Shown: positions 7,737 to 15,540, counted from the first letter of the stretch. The stretch is 20,112 nucleotides of DNA from Humisphaera sp. (GCA_025351525.1 JANXVV010000470.1:1-20112), one strand, 5' to 3'. Program-made: numbers and translations. The notes: generated by a model from the letters alone, not told the origin.

Positions 7737-9038
7737 ATGGCATCAGTCACGCTCGAAAGACTCACCAAGATTTATCCCGGTGGCGTGAAGGCCGTCAACG
7801 CCATCGATCTCCAAATCGCCGATCGCGAATTTGTCGTTCTTGTCGGGCCCTCCGGTTGCGGGAAGAGCACGACGCTCCGCATGATCGCGGGGTTGGAGGA
7901 AATTTCCTCCGGCACCATCCGCATCGGTGAGCGAATCGTCAATGATGTCCCGCCGAAAGACCGGGATATTGCGATGGTGTTTCAGAATTATGCGCTGTAT
8001 CCGCACATGACGGTCGCCCAGAATATGGGGTTCGCGCTGAAATTGCGGAAGATGCCCAAGGCGCTGATTCTTCAGAAGGTGACCGAGACGGCGAAGATGT
8101 TGGAGATCGAGCACTTGCTGGATCGCAAGCCCAAAGCGCTTTCCGGGGGGCAACGTCAGCGGGTGGCGGTGGGGCGGGCGATCGTGCGGGAGCCGAAGGC
8201 ATTTTTATTCGATGAGCCGTTGTCGAACCTCGATGCCAAATTGCGGGTGACGACCCGTGCGGAGTTGAAGCGGCTGCATCAGCGATTGAAGACGACGACG
8301 ATCTACGTGACCCACGATCAGGAAGAGGCGATGACGCTGGGGGATCGGATCGTGGTGATGAAGGACGGGGTGATTCAGCAGGCGGATACACCGTTGTCGA
8401 CGTATCATCGACCGCGGAATCGGTTCGTCGCGGGGTTCGTTGGAATGCCGCCGATGAATTTTTTTGATGGGGCGATCCGAATGCTCGAGGGTCGGATGAT
8501 CTTTGAGGAAGGGACGCTTAGGAACGCGAAGATCAGGGATCCCGATCGATTGACTTCGGTTCAAACCGGCGGGGGAGGCCGGGTGAAAATTGACGCGGAA
8601 TCAGCAGTTATTATGGAAGGCGAGTTGACGTTACCGGGGATTGGGTTTAGGCTTGACATTCCAGAACGTCTGCGAGGAACACTCGCGGGTCGGATTGGAC
8701 GGCATATTGTGCTGGGCATTCGGCCCGAGCATCTCCACCGGAATGCGGTGGAAAGTGAAGGCCGTGATTGCCCGTTGTCGATGAAGTTGAATGTGATCGA
8801 ACCGCTTGGAAATGACATGGACGTATACATGGAAACCCAACTGAACGATCGCGTCGTCGCAAGAATCGAGGCGACGGCGGAAGCATCGGACGGATCGAGT
8901 CTCGATTTCGTCCGTGATTCGCAGGTGACGCTGTACGCCGATCTGCGGAAGATCCACTTTTTCGAGCCCGGAGAATCCGGGATGAACCTGAGCCTGTCAT
9001 CAGGCTGTTCCAAAGAGCCGACCCATGCACTTGCATAA
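7737..9038 (+). CDS. ABC transporter ATP-binding protein, MalK/UgpC (CUT1 sugar import) type
   Basis: A 433-residue ATPase that would energise a binding-protein-dependent importer, by family usually for sugars or glycerol-3-phosphate. All ATPase motifs are intact: Walker A GPSGCGKST (37-45), Q-loop Gln83 in VFQNYALYPHM, signature LSGGQRQR (135-142), Walker B AFLFDEP (155-161), D-loop SNLD (163-166) and switch His193. The region from about 240 to the end is a TOBE/MOP-like regulatory part with the typical GIRPEHL (Arg329-Pro330-Glu331). Length is somewhat greater than MalK (about 370), from inserts around residues 265-300 and a C-terminal tail. No permease or solute-binding gene is adjacent, so it may serve several importers, as MsmK-like ATPases do. 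ATG 7737 has no clear Shine-Dalgarno. It has its own promoter upstream and a terminator downstream, so it looks monocistronic. Confidence 0.93.
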   Translation: MASVTLERLTKIYPGGVKAVNAIDLQIADREFVVLVGPSGCGKSTTLRMIAGLEEISSGTIRIGERIVNDVPPKDRDIAMVFQNYALYPHMTVAQNMGFALKLRKMPKALILQKVTETAKMLEIEHLLDRKPKALSGGQRQRVAVGRAIVREPKAFLFDEPLSNLDAKLRVTTRAELKRLHQRLKTTTIYVTHDQEEAMTLGDRIVVMKDGVIQQADTPLSTYHRPRNRFVAGFVGMPPMNFFDGAIRMLEGRMIFEEGTLRNAKIRDPDRLTSVQTGGGGRVKIDAESAVIMEGELTLPGIGFRLDIPERLRGTLAGRIGRHIVLGIRPEHLHRNAVESEGRDCPLSMKLNVIEPLGNDMDVYMETQLNDRVVARIEATAEASDGSSLDFVRDSQVTLYADLRKIHFFEPGESGMNLSLSSGCSKEPTHALA

Positions 9039-9071
9039 GCAAACGCATGGTCAAAGCTTCGCGGCAAGCGC

Positions 9072-9100
9072 CGCCCGATCGAAATTACGTCGATCGGGCG
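9072..9100 (+). other. Perfect 10-bp hairpin downstream of the ABC ATPase gene
   Basis: The arms 9072-9081 (cgcccgatcg) and 9091-9100 (cgatcgggcg) are perfectly complementary around a 9-base loop. The following bases contain only a short run of four T (about 9110-9113), so it may be a transcript-end stabiliser or a weak terminator ahead of the better one at 9139. Confidence 0.55.
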
Positions 9101-9138
9101 AATGATCGCTTTTCAACAGGTTCCGATTCGAAACTGTG

Positions 9139-9160
9139 GCCGCCGAAAGGTGGCTTTTTT
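9139..9160 (+). terminator. Intrinsic terminator upstream of nusA
   Basis: A 6-bp stem, gccgcc (9139-9144) with ggtggc (9149-9154) and one G-U pair, is closed by a GAAA tetraloop and followed at once by six T (9155-9160). This is a classical Rho-independent signal. It separates the ABC ATPase transcript from the nusA operon, which implies a nusA promoter between 9161 and 9274. I could not identify that promoter convincingly. Confidence 0.8.
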
Positions 9161-9172
9161 GTTGTAATGCCG

Positions 9173-9254
9173 AGTTGCTAGTGGATAGTGGATAATGACG
9201 AGTGAATGCAATGAATTGCTTTTGCTAACTACTAATCACTTTCCACCAACAACT
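9173..9254. repeat. Dispersed palindromic repeat, family A, copy 1 (before nusA)
   Basis: An imperfect long palindrome. The left arm begins agttgctagtggatagtgg at 9173. The reverse complement of the right arm, ending at 9254, begins agttgttggtggaaagtg. The core contains gcaat/attgc (9208-9219). It shares the ctaatcact and caacaactt words and the overall layout with the element at 16173-16293. It ends 20 bases before nusA. It resembles REP/MITE-like intergenic repeats. No coding role is visible. Confidence 0.6.
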
Positions 9255-9274
9255 TCTTTGGACTTGAATAACTT

Positions 9275-10861
9275 ATGAACCCACAGGAACTGATCCGCAT
9301 CGTCGACGGGATTGCCCGCGACAAGAACATTGAACGCGACCAGATTTACACGGACATCGAGCAGGCCGTGGCTTCGGGGCTGCGCAAGCAGTTCAACACC
9401 GAGGACACGAGCGAATTCATCGTTCAACTGGATCGGGCGCTCGGAACGATCCGCGCGTTTCGTCAACCGCCGGTTGCCGAGGGCGAAACGCCGAATGAGA
9501 AGACGGAAATTCCGCTGTCGGTGGTGGGTCGAATCGGCGCGCAGACGGTCAAGCAGGTGATGATTCAGTTGATTCGGCAGGATGAGCGCGGCAGCATTTA
9601 CGAAGAGTATAAGGATCGCGTCGGAACAATCATCACCGGAACGATCGCCCGTTTTGAAGGCGGCACGATGATCGTGAGCCTCGGTCGCGTTGAAGGCATC
9701 ATGCCGCGCAGCGAGCAGATTCCGGGTGAGTCGCACGAATTGAACGAGCGGATTCAGGCACTGGTGACGGAAGTGCGGGATACGTCGACCGGGGTGAAAA
9801 TCATCCTGAGTCGCAGTCACCCGGAATTGATTCGCCGCCTTTTCGAGCGGGAAGTTCCGGAAGTGGGCGAGCGCACCATCGAACTGAAAGCGCTGGCCCG
9901 CGAACCGGGTCATCGCACGAAGATCGCGGTGACGTCGATCGACAGCAAGGTGGACGCGGTGGGTGCCTGCGTCGGTGTACGCGGCAGCCGCATCAAGAAC
10001 ATCGTCGATGAACTCGGCGGTGAAAAAATCGACATCGTCCGTTGGAATGAATCTTCACAGATTTTGATCAGCAATGCGTTAAAGCCCGCCGAAGTCGCGG
10101 AAGTGGCGTTATGCTTCGAGTTGGGACGGGCCACGGTCGTCGTCAATGACGATCAGTTGAGTCTGGCCATCGGCAAGCGCGGGCAGAACGTTCGGCTCGC
10201 CGCCCGGTTGACGGGATGGGACATCGACATCCTCACTCCCATCGAGTTTCAAGCCGGTGTGAAGCGTCTTGAAGAAACGCTCAAGGGCGTTGAAGGCATC
10301 GCCGGTGACATGGTCGACAAGTGCATTGCCCTGGGTTTGATCGACGTGCGCGATATTGAAGAGGTGGGTGCCGGTCCGCTGGTTCAGGAAGTGGGTATGG
10401 AAGAGGCACTGGCGACACGGGTAGTCGAAACTTGCAGCGTGGTCGCCAAAGTGGTGGCGGTCGAACAGATAGCCAAGAAGGAATCGGATGCCCGCGCGAA
10501 GGCTGCCGCCGCCATCGAATCCAAACGTGCGTTGAACGCCATGCTTGGATTGGGCGGTTCGACGGCAGTGCAGACGTTGGAGATGGGCGAAGCCGCCGAT
10601 AGCACCGACGGCGATATTTCCAGTGGAACCCCGGCTGCGTTGGAAGCTTCTGAAGGTGGATCCCCGGAAGTCACGGTCCATCACGAGTCGTCGAATCGGG
10701 CGGCGGGTGAAGACATGTCGCCGGAAGAGCAGGCGGTGCATGGATTGGGTCCGGACGACATCGGTGGGCCATTGGCCCCGTCGGATGATGAGAATGAGAC
10801 GGCCGCGCTCGCGGAAGGCCGTTTGATCCCTCCGGGTGCCGGCGGCGATGAACCAAAATAG
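9275..10861 (+). CDS. nusA: Transcription termination/antitermination factor NusA
   Basis: A 528-residue RNA polymerase-binding factor that controls pausing, termination and antitermination. The N-terminal polymerase-binding domain opens with NPQELIRIVDGIARDKNIE, which matches the family. It is followed by an S1 domain (about 115-160, RVEGIMPRSEQ) and two KH domains whose GxxG loops are GVRG at 234-237 and GKRG at 300-303. The region from about 320 to 425 looks like helix-hairpin-helix type sequence. The last 80 or so residues are acidic, low complexity and probably disordered; I do not see the acidic repeat domains of E. coli NusA. ATG 9275 has no Shine-Dalgarno, which is common in this type of genome. 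It begins the nusA-infB-ylxP-rbfA block, but rimP is not upstream. Confidence 0.96.
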   Translation: MNPQELIRIVDGIARDKNIERDQIYTDIEQAVASGLRKQFNTEDTSEFIVQLDRALGTIRAFRQPPVAEGETPNEKTEIPLSVVGRIGAQTVKQVMIQLIRQDERGSIYEEYKDRVGTIITGTIARFEGGTMIVSLGRVEGIMPRSEQIPGESHELNERIQALVTEVRDTSTGVKIILSRSHPELIRRLFEREVPEVGERTIELKALAREPGHRTKIAVTSIDSKVDAVGACVGVRGSRIKNIVDELGGEKIDIVRWNESSQILISNALKPAEVAEVALCFELGRATVVVNDDQLSLAIGKRGQNVRLAARLTGWDIDILTPIEFQAGVKRLEETLKGVEGIAGDMVDKCIALGLIDVRDIEEVGAGPLVQEVGMEEALATRVVETCSVVAKVVAVEQIAKKESDARAKAAAAIESKRALNAMLGLGGSTAVQTLEMGEAADSTDGDISSGTPAALEASEGGSPEVTVHHESSNRAAGEDMSPEEQAVHGLGPDDIGGPLAPSDDENETAALAEGRLIPPGAGGDEPK

Positions 10862-10924
10862 CGGTTCCATTGCGATTTAAAGTCAGGCCAACTTCGGTTG
10901 GTGAACGTATGGACAGAGGTGGTT

Positions 10925-10942
10925 TTCCGGCGTTGGCCGGAA
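10925..10942 (+). other. Hairpin in the nusA-infB spacer
   Basis: The 7-bp perfect stem ttccggc (10925-10931) with gccggaa (10936-10942) encloses a gttg loop. It is the first of two structures in the 213-base spacer. No convincing gene was found there, and the YlxR and YlxQ proteins often encoded at this place are not recognisable. Confidence 0.4.
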
Positions 10943-11032
10943 GCCCCGCATTGAAGCAGTGTGAGATTTGCGGCGGGATGAAGCGGGCTTGGCATTCGCC
11001 GAAGGACGGCGAGGCCGACCCGGCAGTATCCC

Positions 11033-11064
11033 GACGGCGTCGGTCATCAGGCGACCGTCTTTTT
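11033..11064 (+). promoter_or_regulatory. Attenuator-like hairpin with T run before the infB ribosome site
   Basis: Two alternative stems are possible. The simple one pairs cggtc (11041-11045) with gaccg (11053-11057). The longer one pairs gacgg (11033-11037) with ccgtc (11055-11059), plus tcg with cga after a bulge. Five T (11060-11064) follow at once. The infB Shine-Dalgarno GGAG begins at 11065. Such a layout could terminate part of the nusA transcripts or mask the infB site. It may equally be chance in GC-rich DNA. Confidence 0.35.
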
Positions 11065-11074
11065 GGAGATCGGC

Positions 11075-14000
11075 TTGGCTAAGATTCGAGTCAGTTTGTT
11101 GGCAAAAGAACTTGGCGTTGAGAGCAAAGCGATTATCGCCCGCCTCAAGTCCGAGGGTTTGGGAGACGCCGCGCCCAATCACATGACCATGATTTCCCTC
11201 GGCCTGTCGGAATCCGTGCGCGAATGGTTCGCCGGTCAAGGCGGCGTGGCGACGGCGGTGGAAGCGCCGGAAGACGACGCTGCGCTCCCGGTCAAGCCCT
11301 CTCGCGTTCGTCGTAAGAAGGACGATAACGGTGACGGTGACGCAGACGGGGAACACGCCCACGCAGAATCGCCGGATACGCATCCGATTCCTTCTCATCC
11401 CGTGCCGCATCTGGAAGCGAAGTCGCATGGCACCGTCGACGTAAAGCCGATGCCTGCGGCCCCCGACCATTCTTCGCATGCACCGATTGTGGAACCTGCC
11501 GCCGATAAGCCTGCGGTCGAGGTTAAGCCTGCCGAGATCATGGCCGATAAGCCCGTTCCGACTGAAGCCAAGCCCGTTGAGGATGCGGGTCATGCTGCGC
11601 CGATCAAGCTGGAGTCGATCAAGCCTGACTTGGGCAAGATTGAAGTGAAGCACGAATCGACCGGACACGTCAATCCACCCCACAAGGCGGAAGCCCCGTT
11701 CCGCGGCGTTCCACCGAATCATACGCCGGCCATTGCCAACGAAGTACCGTCTATGCCAACCACCGCAATGCCTCATGCACCGGTTCAGGCCCAGGGTGGC
11801 ACCGCGCATGCCCCGCCGCTGAAGCAGACGGGTGGAGATCGCCCGTTGCGTCAGACGATCACCCTGGAAAATCGCGGCCAGACGCCGCGCCCCCCGCAAC
11901 ACGTGCCGGAGCGCAAGGCGGTCACTCCCGCGCCGCAATTGCTGGTGCCGAAACCGGCCCAGATTCAAGGGCCGCGCGTGATTCGGGAAGAAAAGCCCGA
12001 GGTCGTCGCTACCCCGCGCCCGCGTCGACCGATGGGCGAATCTTCCAGTCCATCTGTAGGATTCACCACCGCCCGCGCCCAGACGGGTCGCGGCGTGAAG
12101 GTCACCGAAGAGGATGACGAAGAGGCAAAGAAGAAAGCCGCCGCCGCCAAGGGCGCGGGCCGCACGCTCTCCAACCGCCGTCGCGGTTCCGGGGGTCGCA
12201 GCGGTGAGGCGATCGACAAGATCAAGGAATTCAGCGAGCAGGATCTGGCCGAGCGGCGCAAGCGCATCGAGCAGTCCAGCAAGCATCGCCGCGATTTTAC
12301 GGATCACCTCGATCGCGTCGGTCATCGCGGCATGCACCTGCAGGCCAAAAGCCCGCAGGAGCGCGGTGGGCCGGTCTACATCGAAGAGCCGATCACCGTC
12401 AAATCGCTCTCCGCCGCCCTCGGCATCAAGAGCAGCGACATCATCGGCAAGCTGTTGAAGCAGGGTGTGTTCGTCACCGTCAATCAGGGTCTCGATCGCG
12501 AGACCGCTGAAATGATCACGCTGGAATACGGCCTCGAACTGCTCATCAAGGAACAGGCGACCCTTGAAGAAATGCTCGAAAGCGAATTCGCCACCGAGTA
12601 TGACGAAGAGGTCGTGATGGTCACCCGTCCGCCGGTGGTGACGATCCTTGGTCACGTCGATCACGGCAAGACCAGTTTGCTGGACAAGATCCGCAATGCC
12701 AATGTTGCCGCCGGTGAATCCGGTGGCATCACGCAGCACACCGCCGCGTGGATGGTCACGGTCGGTGAGGCTGAAAATGCCAAGCGCGTCACGTTTATTG
12801 ACACCCCCGGTCACCAGGCGTTCACCGCCATGCGTGCCCGCGGGGCCAACATGACGGACGTGGTGGTGCTGGTGGTCAGCGCCGTCGAAGGCGTGCAACC
12901 GCAGACGATCGAATCGATCAATCACGCCCGCGCCGCCGAGGTGCCGATCGTGGTGGCGATGAACAAGATCGACCGCCCCGATGCCAACCCGGATATGGTG
13001 CTTGGTCAGTTGGCGGCTCAGGGCTTGAACGCCACCGAATGGGGCGGCGATACCGAAGTCATTCGCACCAGTGCAACCACCGGCCAGGGTATCAAGGAAC
13101 TGATTGAAATCCTCGATCTGCAAGCGCAGATCATGGATCTCAAGGCCGCCCCGGCCATGCCGGCCCGCGGCACGGTCATCGAAGCGCGCATGGATGCCGG
13201 CCTTGGATCGGTCGCCACCGTGTTGGTGCAGGATGGCACGCTGAAAGTCGGCGATATTATTCTTTCCGGCCCCGGCTACGGTCGAATCCGCAGCTTGCTG
13301 AACGATCGCGGTCAGATGATTCAGGAAGCCGGCCCGTCGACTCCGGTCATCGTCAGTGGTCTGGATGAATTGCCGGCGTCCGGCGACCGGTTCTATGTGG
13401 TCGATGACATCGACCGCGCTAGGGCCATCGCCGAGGAACGCTCGATTTACTCCCGTCAACAGCAGTTGGCATCCGCCAATAAGGTCACCACGACCGACAC
13501 GCTGATGTCCGTCCTGAAGGTTGGCGAGATCAGCACGATCAACCTTATCATCAAGGGTGACGTGCAGGGTTCCGTCGAAACGCTGGTCGCCACCGTCACC
13601 GGTTCTAATACCGATGAAGTGAAGGTGCGGGTCATTCACAGCGGTGTCGGCCCGGTCAATGAAAGCGATGTTCAGTTGGCGATGGCGACGATGTCCAAGC
13701 CGAACGACAATCGGGTCAGCATCATCGGTTTCCACGTGGCCCCGGAAGAACCGGCCCGGGCGCTGGCCGAGCAGAATCGCGTCGAAATCAAGCTGTACAA
13801 GGTCATCTACGAGATCTTCGACGACTTGAAAAAGGCGCTGTCGGGGATGCTCGAACCGGAAGTCCGCGAGAAGATGCACGGCCATGCGGAAATCCGCCAG
13901 GTGTTCAAGGTCAGCAAGATCGGCAACATCGCCGGTTGCTTCTGCACCGATGGGCACATTCAGCGCGGCAGCAAGATCCGCGTCATTCGCGGCGGTGTGA

Positions 14001-14167
14001 TGATCGTCGAAGACCTCACCATCGAGACGCTCAAGCGGCTGAAGGATGATGTGAAGGAAGTGAAGTCCGGTCTGGAATGCGGCATCAAGCTCAACGGCTA
14101 CGATGACATCAAGATCGGCGACGTGTTGGAAGCATACATCCGCGAAACGTTCCAGCGGACGCTGTAA
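11075..14167 (+). CDS. infB: Translation initiation factor IF-2 (TTG start)
   Basis: A 1030-residue GTPase that delivers initiator tRNA to the ribosomal small subunit and promotes subunit joining. The G motifs are intact: GHVDHGKT (526-533), DTPGH (576-580), NKID (630-633) and SA at 666-667. IF2 domains II-IV follow to the end. Two IF2_N modules are visible, one at the extreme N-terminus (KIRVSLLAKELGV) and one at about 440-490 (ITVKSLSAALGIKSSDIIG). They are joined by a roughly 380-residue low-complexity linker rich in Pro, His, Ala and Lys. The TTG at 11075 gives the family N-terminus and has GGAG at 11065-11068, six bases upstream. A TTG at 11063 in the same frame is less likely because it overlaps that site. 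The rare start codon may limit expression. The protein is longer than E. coli IF2 (890) because of the linker. Confidence 0.96.
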   Translation: MAKIRVSLLAKELGVESKAIIARLKSEGLGDAAPNHMTMISLGLSESVREWFAGQGGVATAVEAPEDDAALPVKPSRVRRKKDDNGDGDADGEHAHAESPDTHPIPSHPVPHLEAKSHGTVDVKPMPAAPDHSSHAPIVEPAADKPAVEVKPAEIMADKPVPTEAKPVEDAGHAAPIKLESIKPDLGKIEVKHESTGHVNPPHKAEAPFRGVPPNHTPAIANEVPSMPTTAMPHAPVQAQGGTAHAPPLKQTGGDRPLRQTITLENRGQTPRPPQHVPERKAVTPAPQLLVPKPAQIQGPRVIREEKPEVVATPRPRRPMGESSSPSVGFTTARAQTGRGVKVTEEDDEEAKKKAAAAKGAGRTLSNRRRGSGGRSGEAIDKIKEFSEQDLAERRKRIEQSSKHRRDFTDHLDRVGHRGMHLQAKSPQERGGPVYIEEPITVKSLSAALGIKSSDIIGKLLKQGVFVTVNQGLDRETAEMITLEYGLELLIKEQATLEEMLESEFATEYDEEVVMVTRPPVVTILGHVDHGKTSLLDKIRNANVAAGESGGITQHTAAWMVTVGEAENAKRVTFIDTPGHQAFTAMRARGANMTDVVVLVVSAVEGVQPQTIESINHARAAEVPIVVAMNKIDRPDANPDMVLGQLAAQGLNATEWGGDTEVIRTSATTGQGIKELIEILDLQAQIMDLKAAPAMPARGTVIEARMDAGLGSVATVLVQDGTLKVGDIILSGPGYGRIRSLLNDRGQMIQEAGPSTPVIVSGLDELPASGDRFYVVDDIDRARAIAEERSIYSRQQQLASANKVTTTDTLMSVLKVGEISTINLIIKGDVQGSVETLVATVTGSNTDEVKVRVIHSGVGPVNESDVQLAMATMSKPNDNRVSIIGFHVAPEEPARALAEQNRVEIKLYKVIYEIFDDLKKALSGMLEPEVREKMHGHAEIRQVFKVSKIGNIAGCFCTDGHIQRGSKIRVIRGGVMIVEDLTIETLKRLKDDVKEVKSGLECGIKLNGYDDIKIGDVLEAYIRETFQRTL

Positions 14168-14171
14168 TCCG

Positions 14172-14196
14172 GTAGGGTCCGCAGTGCGGACCCTAC
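14172..14196. repeat. REP-like perfect palindrome after infB
   Basis: The 11-bp arms gtagggtccgc (14172-14182) and gcggaccctac (14186-14196) are perfectly complementary around the 3-base loop agt. It starts four bases after the infB stop. No T run follows on the + strand, so it is not a standard terminator. Its form fits a dispersed REP element that may stabilise the infB mRNA end. Confidence 0.55.
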
Positions 14197-14212
14197 AAAA
14201 TTCGGAGTCGGA

Positions 14213-14434
14213 ATGCGACGTGTCGGAAAAATTTTGCTGGCTTGCGCGTTGTTCGGAACCACGGGTTGCGTCGTCCACGACGGCAACCGCGCTCCGGAAC
14301 CGATCTGGTGGCCCACCTTCGTGGTGCGCGACAGTACCCTGGCGGCAACCGGGGGTCACTTGAATGTTCAAGTGGCGAACCCGATTCTGCCACCCCTCTC
14401 GGCCGATCCCCCCGTGGGTCGCCGGGCGGATTAA
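14213..14434 (+). CDS. Small putative lipoprotein
   Basis: A 73-residue protein with a short basic N-terminus (MRRVGK), a hydrophobic core (ILLACALFG) and a TTGC site giving a candidate lipidated Cys19. The mature part of about 55 residues is Pro and Trp containing (EPIWWPTF) and shows no catalytic motif I recognise. GGAG at 14204-14207 lies five bases before ATG 14213, which supports translation. It sits between infB and ylxP in the same direction, 45 bases after infB and 24 bases before ylxP, so it is probably cotranscribed. An envelope lipoprotein inside a translation operon is unexpected. Function unknown. Confidence 0.6.
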   Translation: MRRVGKILLACALFGTTGCVVHDGNRAPEPIWWPTFVVRDSTLAATGGHLNVQVANPILPPLSADPPVGRRAD

Positions 14435-14458
14435 CCCGGTGTTCATCACCGTTTAAGA

Positions 14459-14740
14459 ATGATCATTGGAGTATTGCAGTTGGAACTCTCGGTCACCGAC
14501 GCGATGTCCCTGAAAGACAAACGGCGGGTGGTCAAAAGCATCAAGGACCGCATCGCCCACGCGCATAATGTGTCGATCGCCGAAGTCGGCGCGCTCGATC
14601 AGCACCGGGTGGCGATTCTGGGCGTGGCGATGGTCGCCAACGACAAAAAATATGTCGAAGGCGGGCTGAGCAAGCTCGTCGATTTCGTGCGGAAGGTGCC
14701 GCAGGTGGATTTGATCGATTATCAGATTGATTTGTTGTGA
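14459..14740 (+). CDS. ylxP: YlxP/DUF503 family protein
   Basis: A 93-residue protein of the DUF503 family. The diagnostic pattern is visible: an N-terminal strand (IIGVLQLEL), then SLKDKRRVVKSIKDRI, then NVSIAEVGALDQHRVAILGVAMVAND, ending in a helix with VDFVRKV. The length equals the family norm. In Firmicutes the homologous gene lies between infB and rbfA, the same order as here apart from the inserted lipoprotein and repeat. The family has been linked to ribosome or 30S assembly by context; the molecular role is not known from this sequence. No clear Shine-Dalgarno precedes ATG 14459. Confidence 0.92.
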   Translation: MIIGVLQLELSVTDAMSLKDKRRVVKSIKDRIAHAHNVSIAEVGALDQHRVAILGVAMVANDKKYVEGGLSKLVDFVRKVPQVDLIDYQIDLL

Positions 14741-14877
14741 GCGGCCAATGCTTGCAAAAATATACGCAACGGCCGTTGAATGGATGGTCGATCTTCTCGA
14801 CTTCTGGGCAACGTATTGGTCGCGAAATAATCGACCGCAAAAATGGTAGTGTCAGCACCGCGATTGAGAACTTCTCA

Positions 14878-14964
14878 TTTAGCCCCCGGTTTACCGGGGC
14901 AAACTGTCTGGAAGCCAGCGGTTTTCGCAGTAAGACAGTTCTCCCGGGTAAACCCGGGGCTAAA
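14878..14964. repeat. Nested BIME-like palindromic element before rbfA
   Basis: The outer arms, 22 bases each at 14878-14899 (tttagcccccgg...) and 14943-14964 (...ccggggctaaa), are complementary at 20 of 22 positions. Each arm is itself a hairpin: ccccgg-ttta-ccgggg, and cccggg-taaa-cccggg. An inner perfect 8-bp pair, aactgtct (14902-14909) with agacagtt (14933-14940), brackets the centre. This is the architecture of two inverted REP units. The rest of the 270-base ylxP-rbfA gap (14741-14877) shows no gene or signal I can support. Confidence 0.65.
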
Positions 14965-15010
14965 TGAAAGTTAAATTCTGAAACCTCCGAATGGTGGATG
15001 TAACGAAATT

Positions 15011-15436
15011 ATGATGTCCCGAAGAGCCGAACGCGTCGCGAGCATTATCCAGCAGGAACTGGCGATGATCATCATGCGCGAGATCAGCGATCCGCGTTTG
15101 ACGGGGATGCCGAGCATCACGCGGGTGAAATTGAGCGATGATTTGTCGATCGCGGATGTGTTCGTGACGATCATGGGCACCTCCGGCCAGCAGAACGCGG
15201 CCATCAACGCACTCCGCCACTCGGCGGGTATGATGCGGACGAAACTGACCAAAGTGCTGACACTCCGCGTCGCACCGTTTATCAAGTTCCACTTCGATGA
15301 AAATCTGAAGCGGGAACTTGAAGTTCTGGATCTGCTGCGGAAAGTGTCGCAGGAAAATGAGGAGTTGGATCGGAAGCGGGCTGAGAGCGGGACGGTTGAC
15401 CCAAGTCCGACGGAGGATCCGCCGAAAGAAATTTAA
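15011..15436 (+). CDS. rbfA: Ribosome-binding factor A
   Basis: A 141-residue 30S maturation factor that binds pre-30S subunits near the 16S rRNA 5' end and is needed for efficient processing and cold adaptation. The family signature is clear: SRRAERVASIIQQELAMIIMREISDPRL, then ITRVKLSDDLSIADVFVTIMG, then ALRHSAGMMRTKLTKVLTLRVAPFIKFHFDENL. The residues after about 115 are a polar, Glu/Lys/Pro-rich tail. Two adjacent ATG codons, 15011 and 15014, are possible starts, and the ribosome site is weak. It follows ylxP after the nested repeat and is followed two bases after its stop by another palindrome. truB, a common downstream neighbour, is absent. Confidence 0.94.
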   Translation: MMSRRAERVASIIQQELAMIIMREISDPRLTGMPSITRVKLSDDLSIADVFVTIMGTSGQQNAAINALRHSAGMMRTKLTKVLTLRVAPFIKFHFDENLKRELEVLDLLRKVSQENEELDRKRAESGTVDPSPTEDPPKEI

Positions 15437-15437
15437 A

Positions 15438-15503
15438 GGTGGCATGGGCGTCTCGCCTATGCATTTTAGGGCCGAATAGCATGGGCGGGACGCCCATGCC
15501 ACC
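15438..15503. repeat. Long REP-like hairpin immediately after rbfA
   Basis: The 25-base arms 15438-15462 (ggtggcatgggcgtctcgcc...) and 15479-15503 (...gacgcccatgccacc) pair at every position as RNA. The only two mismatches to perfect DNA symmetry are T opposite G, which form G-U pairs. The loop is 16 bases. It begins two bases after the rbfA stop. No T run follows. The pattern suggests an mRNA 3'-end stabiliser or a mobile REP unit. Confidence 0.65.
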
Positions 15504-15540
15504 CTGTTTGCTAACTCTGATTGAAATCACTGAATCAAGA

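Noticed and set aside
9173..9254. CRISPR-like or tandem repeat interpretation of the family A element
   Set aside because: There are no regularly spaced identical repeats with unique spacers; the structure is a single imperfect palindrome.
10870..11082. Candidate YlxR-like small gene with CEIC between nusA and infB
   Set aside because: One Cys-x-x-Cys pair is present, but the rest does not match the YlxR pattern, the start is TTG without a ribosome site, and the end overlaps the infB start.
10883..14449. A 1188-codon open frame on the minus strand covering all of infB
   Set aside because: It is the shadow of infB produced by its GC-rich codon use. The translation is His/Asp/Arg rich with no family motif, while the + strand is unmistakable IF-2.
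14737..14967. Short + strand open frame between ylxP and rbfA
   Set aside because: It overlaps the ylxP stop, runs into the nested palindrome and has no recognisable content or ribosome site.
15439..15540. N-terminal extension of the HhH-GPD gene to 15439
   Set aside because: The extra codons translate the palindrome at 15438-15503, so they are unlikely to be part of the protein.
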